A program made the position numbers and the translations under genes. From contig NZ_JASNNW010000015.1 in NCBI RefSeq assembly GCF_030165005.1, positions 94,304 to 158,303 of the forward strand: a DNA stretch of 64,000 nucleotides. The letters run 5' to 3'. Below are positions 35,558 through 43,495 of the stretch, one piece after another. Numbering within the stretch: the first letter of the stretch is position 1; every line of letters starts with the position of its first letter. The DNA comes from Blastococcus capsensis. Its GTDB lineage: Bacteria > Actinomycetota > Actinomycetes > Mycobacteriales > Geodermatophilaceae. A model generated the notes under the pieces. That model was given only the letters and a program-made list of their open reading frames with translations, was not told the origin of the DNA and did not search any database.

Positions 35558-36760
35558 ATGAGCGCCGAGGTGACCGAGCCGGACGACCCGGGGACGACGA
35601 CGGCTCACGGCCCCCTGTCCGGGCTGCTCGTGGCCGACTTCTCCCGCATCCTCGCCGGTCCCTACGCGACCATGCTCCTGGCCGACCTCGGAGCCGAGGT
35701 GATCAAGGTCGAGGGCCCGCACGGTGACGACACGCGCACCTGGCAGCCGCCCGTCCGCGAGGGCGTGTCCACGTACTACATGGGCGCCAACCGCAACAAG
35801 CGCTCCATCGCCCTCGACCTCAGGGACCCGGCGGACGCCGAGGCCGCCCGGGAGCTGGCGCGGCGGGCCGACGTGCTCGTGGAGAACTTCAAGCCCGGTG
35901 GCCTGGCCCGGTTCGGCCTGGACTACGACTCGGTGGCCGCGACCAACCCCGGCGTGCTGTACGCCTCCATCAGCGGCTTCGGCAGCGGCCCCGGTGGCGC
36001 TGCGCTGCCCGGCTACGACCTCATCGTGCAGGCCATCTCCGGGTTCATGAGCCTGACCGGCGACCCCGACGGCTCGCCCTACCGGGCCGGCGTCGCGCTG
36101 TTCGACGTCATGGCCGGCCTGCACGCCACGATCGGCGTGCTGTCCGCGCTCAACCACCGGCACGCCACCGGCCAGGGCCAGCACGTCGAGGTCAACCTGC
36201 TGTCGTCGGCGCTGTCGGGGCTGGTCAACCAGACCAGCGCCTACGTCGCGGGTGACGTCGTCCCCTTCCGCATGGGCAACAGCCACCCGAGCCTGTTCCC
36301 GTACGAGCCGCTGCCCTGCGCCGACGGCGACCTGATCATCGCCGCGGGCAACAACGGCCAGTTCCGCCGGCTGGTCGAGGTGCTCGGGGTGCCGGAGCTC
36401 GCCGACGACCCGCGGTTCGGCCGCAACGAGGACCGCACGGCCAACCGGGACGAGCTGCGGCCGCTGCTGGTCGAGCGGCTGCGCACCCGGAGCAAGCAGG
36501 AGTGGTTCCGCGACATCATCGCGGCGGGCGTGCCGTGCGGGCCGATCAACACCATCGACCAGGGGATCGCCTTCGCCGAGGAGGTGGGCTTGGACCCGGT
36601 GGTGCAGGTGGGCCAGGGTGGCGACGCCGTCCCGTCGGTCCGCAACCCGATCACCTTCTCCGCGACGCCGCCGGCCTACCGGCTGCCGCCGCCGGACCTG
36701 GACGAGCACGGTGCCGAGGTCCGCCGCTGGCTGGCCGAGCCCGAGGAGGGGACGCGATGA
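35558..36760 (+). CDS. Class III (CaiB/BaiF) CoA-transferase
   Basis: 400 residues. LLVADFSRILAGPYATMLLA, DLGAEVIKVEGPHGDDTR, ANRNKRSIALDL and the catalytic Asp region LPGYDLIVQAISGFMSLTG are diagnostic of family III CoA-transferases. It would move CoA from a donor such as succinyl-CoA to a carboxylic acid. ATG 35558 with GAGGAG. Overlaps the lyase gene by ATGA; the pairing with a citryl-CoA lyase-like protein suggests activation of a hydroxylated polycarboxylate before C-C cleavage. Confidence 0.93.
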   Translation: MSAEVTEPDDPGTTTAHGPLSGLLVADFSRILAGPYATMLLADLGAEVIKVEGPHGDDTRTWQPPVREGVSTYYMGANRNKRSIALDLRDPADAEAARELARRADVLVENFKPGGLARFGLDYDSVAATNPGVLYASISGFGSGPGGAALPGYDLIVQAISGFMSLTGDPDGSPYRAGVALFDVMAGLHATIGVLSALNHRHATGQGQHVEVNLLSSALSGLVNQTSAYVAGDVVPFRMGNSHPSLFPYEPLPCADGDLIIAAGNNGQFRRLVEVLGVPELADDPRFGRNEDRTANRDELRPLLVERLRTRSKQEWFRDIIAAGVPCGPINTIDQGIAFAEEVGLDPVVQVGQGGDAVPSVRNPITFSATPPAYRLPPPDLDEHGAEVRRWLAEPEEGTR

Positions 36761-37587
36761 GCACGCCGGAGTACCCGACGGCGCTGGGCGCCTCCAGCCT
36801 GGAGTCGATCACCCTGCTCGGCAGCGACCTGGCGAACGACGTCATGGGCGAGGTCGGCTTCGGTGAGCTGGCGTTCTGGCTGGCGACCCAGCGCCGGCCG
36901 AGCCCGGGGGAGACCCGGGTGTTCGAGGCGGTGCTGGCCGCGCTCGCCGACCACGGCTTCACCCCCACCGCGATCGTCGCGCGGCTGACCTACCTGTCGG
37001 CCCCCGACTCCATCCAGGGGGCGCTGGCCGCCGGCCTGCTCGGCGGCGGTTCCCGGTTCCTGGGCGTGACCGAGGACTGCGGCCGCTTCCTGCACGGCGT
37101 GCTCGCACGCGTGGACGGCGCCCTCCCCACCGACGACGCCGGCTGGGACGCCCTCGCGCTGGAGACGGTGACCGCGCAGCGCGCGGCCGGCCGCTTCGTG
37201 CCCGGGCTGGGCCACCACGTGCACAAGCAGGGTGATCCGCGGACGCCCCGGCTGTTCCAGATCGCCACCGAGGAGGGCCGCTACGGCCCGCACCTGTCGC
37301 TGTTCGCCGCGATCGGCCGGGTGCACCCGCAGGTGCTCGGCAAGCAGCTGCCGCTCAACGGCGCCGGCGTCTGCGGGGCGGCCCTGGCCGACCTCGGCCT
37401 CCCGCTGGAGCTGCTGCGCGGCTTCGCACTGCTGGCCCGCACGGCCGGGCTGATCGGCCAGCTCGCCGAGGAGCTGCGCTCCCCGGTGGCGAACGACGTG
37501 TTCCTGTCCGTCGACCTGAACAACCGCCCGGTGGCACCCGACCCGTTCGTGCCGGCGGCGTTGCCCGGCGCCGGCGCGGACGACTGA
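36757..37587 (+). CDS. Citryl-CoA lyase-like (citrate synthase fold) protein
   Basis: 276 residues, much shorter than citrate synthase. It keeps the citrate-synthase histidine block in FVPGLGHHVHKQGDPRTPR and helical blocks SPGETRVFEAVLAALADHG and LFAAIGRVHPQVLGKQLPLN. Related stand-alone domains cleave citryl-CoA-type thioesters to acetyl-CoA and an oxoacid; direction and substrate here are inferred from the adjacent CoA-transferase. ATG overlaps the CaiB stop. Confidence 0.8.
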   Translation: MSTPEYPTALGASSLESITLLGSDLANDVMGEVGFGELAFWLATQRRPSPGETRVFEAVLAALADHGFTPTAIVARLTYLSAPDSIQGALAAGLLGGGSRFLGVTEDCGRFLHGVLARVDGALPTDDAGWDALALETVTAQRAAGRFVPGLGHHVHKQGDPRTPRLFQIATEEGRYGPHLSLFAAIGRVHPQVLGKQLPLNGAGVCGAALADLGLPLELLRGFALLARTAGLIGQLAEELRSPVANDVFLSVDLNNRPVAPDPFVPAALPGAGADD

Positions 37588-37598
37588 GGGCACCGGTC

Positions 37599-38570
37599 GT
37601 GCGCGCCGCCGTCCTGCACGTGCCGGGGGAGACCCCGGAGTTCACCGAGCACCCCGATCCGCGGCCGGAGCCGGGCGCGACCGTCGTCCGCGTGACGGCC
37701 GCGCCGCTGGTGCCGCTGGACCTGCTCTGCGCCTCGGGCGCCTCCTACTTCGGTCGTCCGGCGACGCCCTACGTGCCGGGCGTCCAGGGCGTCGGGGTGG
37801 TGGAGAGCGGCGGGCACCTGCCGCCGGGCAGTCGCGTCTGGTTCGCGACCGCCGCCGGCATGGCGCCGGGCGACGGCAGCCTCGCCGAGCGCTGCGCCGT
37901 CCCGGCCGACGACCTGGTGCCGGTGTCGGCAGAGGTGCCCGACGCCGCGCTCGCCGCGCTGGGCCTGTCGGCCGTCGCTGCCTGGATGTCGCTGACCTGG
38001 CGCGGCGGGCTGCGGGCCGGCGAGCACGCGCTGGTGCTCGGCGCCGGGGGCGCCGTCGGCCAGGCGGCCGTCGGCGCGGCCCGGCTGCTCGGTGCCGGAC
38101 GGGTCGTGGCGGTCGCCCGGTCGGAGCAGGCGCGTGAGCGCGCGCGGGCAGCGGGCGCCGACGAGGTCGTCGCCCTCGAGGGGGACGCCGATGCGCTGGA
38201 GGCCCGGTTCCGCGAGGCGCTGGGCGGTCGCCTGGACGTGGTCGTGGACCCGGTGTTCGGTGTCGCGGCCACCGCGGCGTCGCGGGTGCTGTCGGCCGGC
38301 GGCCGGCTGGTGAACCTCGGCGGCGCCTCGGGGGACACCGCCGTCCTCTCCTCCGCCGTGCTGCGCGCGAAGTCCGCCGCGGTGTTCGGCTACACGAACA
38401 ACGCCCTCACCCCCGGGCAGCGCCGGGAGGCGCTCACCGAGATCGCCCGGCACGCCGCAGCCGGCGGCCTGGCGGTCGCCCACGAGCAGGTACCGCTCGC
38501 CGAGGTCGCCATGGCGTGGCGCCGCCAGGCGACCGGCGACCCCGGCGTCCGGCTGGTGCTGACGCCATAG
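37599..38570 (+). CDS. MDR-family NAD(P)H oxidoreductase
   Basis: 323 residues. GroES-like N-terminal domain (PDPRPEPGATVVRVTAAPLV, VPGVQGVGVVESG) and a Rossmann domain with HALVLGAGGAVGQAAVGAAR. No zinc-ligand Cys set is visible, so it belongs to the quinone oxidoreductase/enoyl reductase side of the medium-chain dehydrogenases. It may reduce a muconate or maleylacetate-type double bond in the pathway (inference). Eleven bases after the lyase gene, so in the same operon. Confidence 0.87.
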   Translation: MRAAVLHVPGETPEFTEHPDPRPEPGATVVRVTAAPLVPLDLLCASGASYFGRPATPYVPGVQGVGVVESGGHLPPGSRVWFATAAGMAPGDGSLAERCAVPADDLVPVSAEVPDAALAALGLSAVAAWMSLTWRGGLRAGEHALVLGAGGAVGQAAVGAARLLGAGRVVAVARSEQARERARAAGADEVVALEGDADALEARFREALGGRLDVVVDPVFGVAATAASRVLSAGGRLVNLGGASGDTAVLSSAVLRAKSAAVFGYTNNALTPGQRREALTEIARHAAAGGLAVAHEQVPLAEVAMAWRRQATGDPGVRLVLTP

Positions 38571-38650
38571 CACGAGCACGACCCCCGCGGAAGCCGTGGG
38601 GAGGAGTCGCGCGGCCGGGAGCCGACCGCGCCGGACGGCAGGAGGACGCC

Positions 38651-39514
38651 GTGCAGCTGGTCACGGAGGAGAACATCACCGACCTCGCGGTCGAGCGCTG
38701 GGCCACCGCCCGCGACCCCCGCCTGGCCGAGGTCATGACCGCACTCGTGCGGCACCTGCACGACTTCGCCCGCGAGGTACGGCTGACCGAGGACGAGTGG
38801 ATGGCCGCGGTGCAGTGGCTCACCGCCACGGGCAAGATCAGCACCGAGAAGCGGGAGGAGTTCATCCTCGCCTCCGACGTGCTGGGCCTGTCCATGCTCG
38901 TCGTCCAGATGAACCACCGGCTGCAGCCGTCGGCCACCCCGGCCACGGTGCTGGGGCCCTTCCACATCGAGGGATCGCCGGAGCTGGCCTACGCCGAGGA
39001 CATGTCCGACGGGCTGCCGGGCGTCCCGCTGTTCCTGCACGGGCGGGTGACCGACCTCGACGGCGCGCCGGTGGCCGGCGCGGTCCTCGACGTCTGGCAG
39101 TCGGACTCCGAGGGGCTCTACGAGTCCCAGCTGGCCGAGGTGGACGAGGCCCGGCTGCGGGCGAAGTACGCCACCGACGACGCCGGCCGCTTCTGCGTGC
39201 GCACCATCGCGCCGCTGGGTTACTCGATCCCCATGGACGGGCCGGTCGGCGCCCTGGTCGAGCGCACCGCGATCAGCCACTTCCGGCCGGCGCACATCCA
39301 CTTCCTGATCAACGTCCCCGGGTTCGAGCCGCTGATCACCCACCTGTTCCAGGAGGGGGCGCAGTACCTGGACAGCGACGTGGTGTTCGGCACCAAGCAG
39401 GAGCTCGTGACGGCGTTCGAGGCCCGGGAGCCGGGGACGACGCCCGACGGCGGCTCGATCGATGTGCCCTGGCTGGAGTCGCGGTACGACTTCGTGCTGC
39501 AGCGGCAGGCCTGA
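38651..39514 (+). CDS. Intradiol ring-cleavage dioxygenase (hydroxyquinol/catechol 1,2-type)
   Basis: 287 residues. N-terminal dimerisation helices (LVRHLHDFAREVRLTEDEWM, GKISTEKREEFILASDVLG) precede the catalytic domain. Fe(III) ligands: Tyr of EGLYESQ, Tyr of PLGYSIPMDGPVG and both His of FRPAHIHFLI. TPATVLGPFHIEGSPE is the catechol/hydroxyquinol-type block. It would open a catechol or 1,2,4-trihydroxybenzene ring between the hydroxyls. GTG 38651 follows AGGAGGA. It is the last gene of the operon and distinct from pcaHG. Confidence 0.93.
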   Translation: MQLVTEENITDLAVERWATARDPRLAEVMTALVRHLHDFAREVRLTEDEWMAAVQWLTATGKISTEKREEFILASDVLGLSMLVVQMNHRLQPSATPATVLGPFHIEGSPELAYAEDMSDGLPGVPLFLHGRVTDLDGAPVAGAVLDVWQSDSEGLYESQLAEVDEARLRAKYATDDAGRFCVRTIAPLGYSIPMDGPVGALVERTAISHFRPAHIHFLINVPGFEPLITHLFQEGAQYLDSDVVFGTKQELVTAFEAREPGTTPDGGSIDVPWLESRYDFVLQRQA

Positions 39515-39608
39515 CCCGTGTCGGCCGGACGGGTCGGCGCGGTCCCGGCTTGCCGCCGGGTCCTCCCGGCGGAAGGCTCCCGGTGGATCGGCGGACGAGG
39601 AGGCGACG

Positions 39609-40460
39609 ATGGCGGCACGTAAACCGGGGGAGATCGCGGAGGTCGCGACCGCGACCGGCGCGAAGAAGGTGCACCGCACCTGGGACCGGGTGCTGGTCAG
39701 CGCCTTCCTGGCCGGCGCGTACATCTCCTTCGGCGGCCTGGTCGCCATCACCGTGTCCTCCGGCCTGGATCCGGCCATCTGGGGCACCCTGCCGACGCTC
39801 ATCACCGGTATCGCCTTCACCCTCGGCCTGGTCCTGGTCCTCATCGCCGGCTCGGACCTGGCGACGGGGAACATGCTGCTCGTCCCGTTCAGTGCCATGG
39901 GCGGCAAGATCGGGGTGGGCGACGTCGCCCGCAACCTCACCGTCGTCCTGCTCGGCAACCTGATCGGGGCGCTCTTCGTGGCCTACTTCCTCGCCGTGCA
40001 GAGCGGGGTGATCGGTGACGCCGACGCGTCGGGAAGCGCGGCGCTCACCTACGAGCGGCTGGCCGACATCGCCCAGGGCAAGGCGACCGGGCACACCGCC
40101 TGGGAGACCTTCCTCCGTGCGGTGGGTGCCAACTGGCTGGTGTGCCTGGCCGTGTGGATGTCGCTCGCCGCGACGACGGTCTCGGGCAAGATCCTCGCGA
40201 TCTTCTTCCCGATCATGGCGTTCGTCGCCATGGGCTTCGACCACGTCGTGGCCAACATGTTCTTCCTGCCGGCCGCCATCTTCGCCGGCGTCGAGGACCT
40301 CGGCTGGGGTGACGTCCTGCTCAACTGGCTGCTCGCCGGTGCGGGCAACCTGATCGGCGCGGTCGTCTTCGTGGCGACGTCCTACTGGTACCTGTTCCTC
40401 CGCGACCGGCCCGGGATCTCACCGGAGGCCGAGGCGGCCGAGCCGGCGGAGCGCGGCTGA
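39609..40460 (+). CDS. Formate/nitrite transporter (FNT) channel
   Basis: 283 residues with six hydrophobic segments. LVSAFLAGAYISFGGLVAIT (TM1), SDLATGNMLLVPFSAMGGK and GFDHVVANMFFLPAAIF are FNT landmarks; the His of GFDHVVANM is the central pore histidine. It carries formate, nitrite or related monovalent anions. ATG 39609 with GAGGAGG. A formate-dehydrogenase-like gene lies 3 kb downstream, so formate is a plausible substrate. The stop is followed at once by a CCGGACGTCCGG palindrome. Confidence 0.92.
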   Translation: MAARKPGEIAEVATATGAKKVHRTWDRVLVSAFLAGAYISFGGLVAITVSSGLDPAIWGTLPTLITGIAFTLGLVLVLIAGSDLATGNMLLVPFSAMGGKIGVGDVARNLTVVLLGNLIGALFVAYFLAVQSGVIGDADASGSAALTYERLADIAQGKATGHTAWETFLRAVGANWLVCLAVWMSLAATTVSGKILAIFFPIMAFVAMGFDHVVANMFFLPAAIFAGVEDLGWGDVLLNWLLAGAGNLIGAVVFVATSYWYLFLRDRPGISPEAEAAEPAERG

Positions 40461-40588
40461 CCGGACGTCCGGGTGAGATCCCGATCGGCATGATCCGGGA
40501 GTTTGCGGAAACCGGAGGCCGGGGTAGCGGCCTGCGGCGAGAGCCCTGGCGCAACCGTGGCCCGGGACGACACCCCCGAGGAGAAGCC

Positions 40589-40996
40589 GTGACCGTCGCC
40601 GCTCAGATGCTGGACACGTATCCCAAGGACCTCGGCGGGGTGGACAAGCAGAAGCTCCTCGAGTGCATCGAGGCCTGCTTCGCGTGCGCGCAGGCCTGTA
40701 CCGCCTGTGCCGACGCCTGCCTCAGCGAGGACATGGTCGCCGAGCTGACGAAGTGCATCCGCACCAACACCGACTGCGCCGACATCTGCGACACCACCGG
40801 CCGGGTGCTGTCCCGGCACACCGGCTACGACGCCAACCTGACCCGCGCCGTCCTCGAGGCCTGCGCCGCCGCGTGCAAGTCCTGCGGTGACGAGTGCGCC
40901 GGCCATGCCGAGATGCACGAGCACTGCCGGGTGTGCGCCGAGGCGTGCCGCCGCTGCGAGGCGGCCTGCCGGGACCTGATCAGCAGCCTGGGCTGA
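40589..40996 (+). CDS. Cysteine-rich copper-storage-type four-helix protein (Csp/DUF326)
   Basis: 135 residues with 18 Cys, spaced CxxxC and CxxC along four predicted helices: CIEACFACAQACTACADAC, CIRTNTDCADIC, CAAACKSCGDEC and HCRVCAEACRRCEAAC. This is the pattern of cytosolic Csp3-type copper-storage proteins, which bind many Cu(I) ions inside the bundle. No signal peptide. GTG 40589 with GAGGAGAAG. The neighbours are a channel and an antiporter, with no copper regulator nearby. Confidence 0.9.
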   Translation: MTVAAQMLDTYPKDLGGVDKQKLLECIEACFACAQACTACADACLSEDMVAELTKCIRTNTDCADICDTTGRVLSRHTGYDANLTRAVLEACAAACKSCGDECAGHAEMHEHCRVCAEACRRCEAACRDLISSLG

Positions 40997-41048
40997 TCGG
41001 CATGCCGTCGCTGGCCTCTGACCCTGGCGGGGTGCGGTAACCGTCGAC

Positions 41049-42302
41049 GTGCTGCTGGCGGCGGCGGGCGCGCTCGCACTCCTCGCCGCCGCCTGGTCCG
41101 ACTGGTTCCGCCGCCTGCCGGTGAGCGAACCCCTGCTGGCGCTGGCCATCGGCGTGCTCCTCGGACCGGCGGTGCTCGGTGTGCTGCCGCTGCCGGCCCT
41201 GCTGGAGGACCACGCCTGGCTGCACACCGCCGCGCGGCTGCTGCTGGCGATCTCGGTCATGTCGGTGGCGCTCCGGTATCCCTTCCACGCCGTACGCGCC
41301 CGCCGGCGGCCGGTCCTGCTGCTGCTGGCGGTGGTGATGCCGGTGATGGCCGTGGTCACCGCCGGGCTCGCCGCATGGACCCTGGGCGTCGGCCTGGGGG
41401 TCGCCGCGCTGATCGGCGCCGCGCTGACCCCCACCGACCCGGTCCTGGCCTCGACCGTCACCACCGGGGAACCCGCCGAGCAGGACCTCCCCGGCCGCGA
41501 CCGGCAGGTGCTCTCCCTGGAGTCCGGGGCCAACGACGGGCTGGCGCTCGCGCTCGTGCTGATCGCGCTGGCGCTGGCCGGTCCACTGCCCATGGGCGAC
41601 GCGCTGCTCGAGACGGTCTGGGACGTGATCGGTGCGCTGCTGCTGGGGGCGTTCCTGGGCTGGCTGGGTGGCCAAGCACTCAAGGCCGGGGCCGACCACG
41701 GTGCGACCGACCCCGGGCCCGAACTGGTGTTCACGATCGTGCTGGCCTTCGCCGTCCTGGGTGTGGGCGGGCTGATCCACGTCGACGGGATCTTCGCCGT
41801 CTTCGTCTGTGGGCTCGTCTTCAACGCGGTGAGCACCGGACGGGAGCGCGAGGCCGACGTGCGGATCGACGAGGCGGTCAACCGGTTCGTCGTGCTGCCG
41901 CTGTTCCTGGCGTTCGGCGCGATCCTGCCGTGGGCGGAGTGGCGCTCGCTCGGCTGGGCCGGCCTGCTGTTCGCGGTGGCGGTGCTGCTCCTGCGCCGGC
42001 CGCCGGTCGTCTACCTGCTCCGCCGCCCGCTCGGCCTGCCCCGGCCCGACGCCGTCCACCTCGGGTGGTTCGGCCCGATCGGGATCTCGGCGCTGTTCTA
42101 CCTCACCCTGGAGTCGGAGCGGCTGTCGATCGACCCGGTGGTGCTGGTGGCCGGCTCGCTGGTGGTCGCCGTCAGCACGCTCGTGCACGGGCTGACCGCC
42201 ACGCCGGGGCGGGTGCTGTACCGGAAGGTGGCCGGCCCGAAGGGCGGGGACGAGGACGCGCACCCGGACCGCCCGGTGTCGTCGTCGAGCGGCGACGGGT
42301 AG
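41049..42302 (+). CDS. CPA1-type Na+(K+)/H+ antiporter
   Basis: 417 residues, about 12 hydrophobic helices. ALTPTDPVLASTVTTGEPAE and LSLESGANDGLALALVLIAL carry the ND-type ion-binding region of monovalent cation:proton antiporters; IHVDGIFAVFVCGLVFN and WFGPIGISALFYL follow. It likely exports Na+ or K+ in exchange for protons. GTG 41049 lacks a clear Shine-Dalgarno. The short C-terminal tail is polar. Confidence 0.88.
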   Translation: MLLAAAGALALLAAAWSDWFRRLPVSEPLLALAIGVLLGPAVLGVLPLPALLEDHAWLHTAARLLLAISVMSVALRYPFHAVRARRRPVLLLLAVVMPVMAVVTAGLAAWTLGVGLGVAALIGAALTPTDPVLASTVTTGEPAEQDLPGRDRQVLSLESGANDGLALALVLIALALAGPLPMGDALLETVWDVIGALLLGAFLGWLGGQALKAGADHGATDPGPELVFTIVLAFAVLGVGGLIHVDGIFAVFVCGLVFNAVSTGREREADVRIDEAVNRFVVLPLFLAFGAILPWAEWRSLGWAGLLFAVAVLLLRRPPVVYLLRRPLGLPRPDAVHLGWFGPIGISALFYLTLESERLSIDPVVLVAGSLVVAVSTLVHGLTATPGRVLYRKVAGPKGGDEDAHPDRPVSSSSGDG

Positions 42303-42311
42303 GGGGCGGGC

Positions 42312-42827
42312 ATGTGGTTCGACAGCGTCTCCGACCTGGTCCGCGTCCTGCTCGTCGGCGGGGCCGCCTACATCACGGTGGTCGTCCTGCTCCGGACGAC
42401 GGGCAAGCGCACCCTGGCCAAGCTGAACGCCTTCGACCTGGTCGTCACCGTCGCGCTGGGCTCGACCCTGGCCACGATCCTGCTCAGCTCGGACGTCTCC
42501 TGGACCGAGGGCGCGCTCGCGCTGGCATTGCTGGCGGTCCTGCAGACCGTCGTCGCCTGGGCCACCACGCGCCGGCCGGGCCTGCGCAAGGTGGTGACCG
42601 CCCGGCCGAGGCTGGTGCTCCGGGACGGCTCGCCGCTGCCCGATGCCATGCGGGCCGAGCGGATCAGCCTCGACGAGATCCGGCAGGCGGTCCGGGCCTC
42701 GGGTACCGGCGACCTCTCCTCGGTCACGGCCGTGGTGCTGGAGAGCGACGGGTCGCTCAGCATCCTGTCCGCGCAGCAGTACGGGGACGGTTCAGCCCTG
42801 GAGGGTGTGGCCGGGGTGAGCCGGTGA
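42312..42827 (+). CDS. DUF421 (YetF-type) membrane protein
   Basis: 171 residues. Three N-terminal hydrophobic helices, with LLRTTGKRTLAKLNAFDLVV and TVALGSTLATILLSSDVSW, then a soluble domain with KVVTARPRLVLRDGSPLPDA, RISLDEIRQAVRASGTGDL and VVLESDGSLSILS. These are hallmarks of DUF421/YetF proteins, of unknown role and linked to spores or envelopes in Bacillus. It follows the antiporter after 9 bases. Confidence 0.9.
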   Translation: MWFDSVSDLVRVLLVGGAAYITVVVLLRTTGKRTLAKLNAFDLVVTVALGSTLATILLSSDVSWTEGALALALLAVLQTVVAWATTRRPGLRKVVTARPRLVLRDGSPLPDAMRAERISLDEIRQAVRASGTGDLSSVTAVVLESDGSLSILSAQQYGDGSALEGVAGVSR

Positions 42828-42836
42828 CCCTTGCGG

Positions 42837-43190
42837 TCACATCCCGGGCGACCGAGGCGCGTTGACCAGGGTGAGGCGTCCGCCGTCGTCCCGGACGCTG
42901 ACCGCCAGCGAGTGCAGGGCGTGCAGTCCGTCCTCGTCGGCTTCCGACACCTCGCGCAGGTCCACGACGACGGCGTCGTGACCGCTCCGGCGCAGCGCCT
43001 CCACCGTGCCGCAGACCATGTCGGCTGCGCGCACGGTCAGATGCCCCTGCGCGTGGATGGCTCCGAGCCGGCCGTCGATCCGTTCGGTGAACGCAGCCTG
43101 GTCGTCCACGGGCGGGAGCCCGCCGGGCGCCGCTTCGGGATGCCGGGGTGCCAGGTGCCGCGGGTCGCTGAAAGCAGCGTGTGCGCTCAT
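42837..43190 (-). CDS. STAS-domain protein
   Basis: 117 residues. After about 30 variable residues, a STAS fold: RLGAIHAQGHLTVRAADMVC, ALRRSGHDAVVVDLREVSEA, LAVSVRDDGGRLTLVN. The usual phosphorylatable Ser/Thr site reads VSEADEDG, where Ser is retained but the context is acidic. It could act as an anti-anti-sigma factor or a sensory STAS. Lone gene, convergent with DUF421. Confidence 0.78.
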   Translation of the reverse strand: MSAHAAFSDPRHLAPRHPEAAPGGLPPVDDQAAFTERIDGRLGAIHAQGHLTVRAADMVCGTVEALRRSGHDAVVVDLREVSEADEDGLHALHSLAVSVRDDGGRLTLVNAPRSPGM

Positions 43191-43495
43191 CGTGCCTCCT
43201 GGCTCGGTCGGGACGCGGCCGACGCCGGCAGGGCCCGGACCCGGCGGCGTCCTGGCACAGGCTGCCAGTGACCGGCCCGGACGGGAAGGTTCTCAACGCA
43301 ACCTTCACGCAGATGTCGCCTGCCGGGCCGTCGGAAGATCACCGCTTGCTCAACGTCATCGGTGGGTGACGGACTGCGCCGAAATGTGACGAACTCGTGT
43401 CACGCAGCCTGGGTGCCCGCCGCCCAGGTTCGGCCGTGCCCCGGGGCGGGCAGGGGCGGGGAACCGGCACGACATCGAACTACCGGAGGACGCAC
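43191..43495 (+). promoter_or_regulatory. Upstream region of the molybdoenzyme operon
   Basis: 305 bases between the divergent STAS and molybdoenzyme genes. It contains an inverted repeat GAAGGTT-N8-AACCTTC (43285-43306) and a direct-repeat-like site GTGAC-GAACTC-GTGTC (43386-43401), similar in spacing to the site at 52564-52579. No convincing -10/-35 pair was found. Confidence 0.4.

Noticed and set aside
40413..40483. 12-bp inverted repeat CGGGATCTCACC/GGTGAGATCCCG around the FNT stop
   Set aside because: Arms are 47 bases apart and one is within the coding sequence; a repeat of this length can arise by chance in a window this size.
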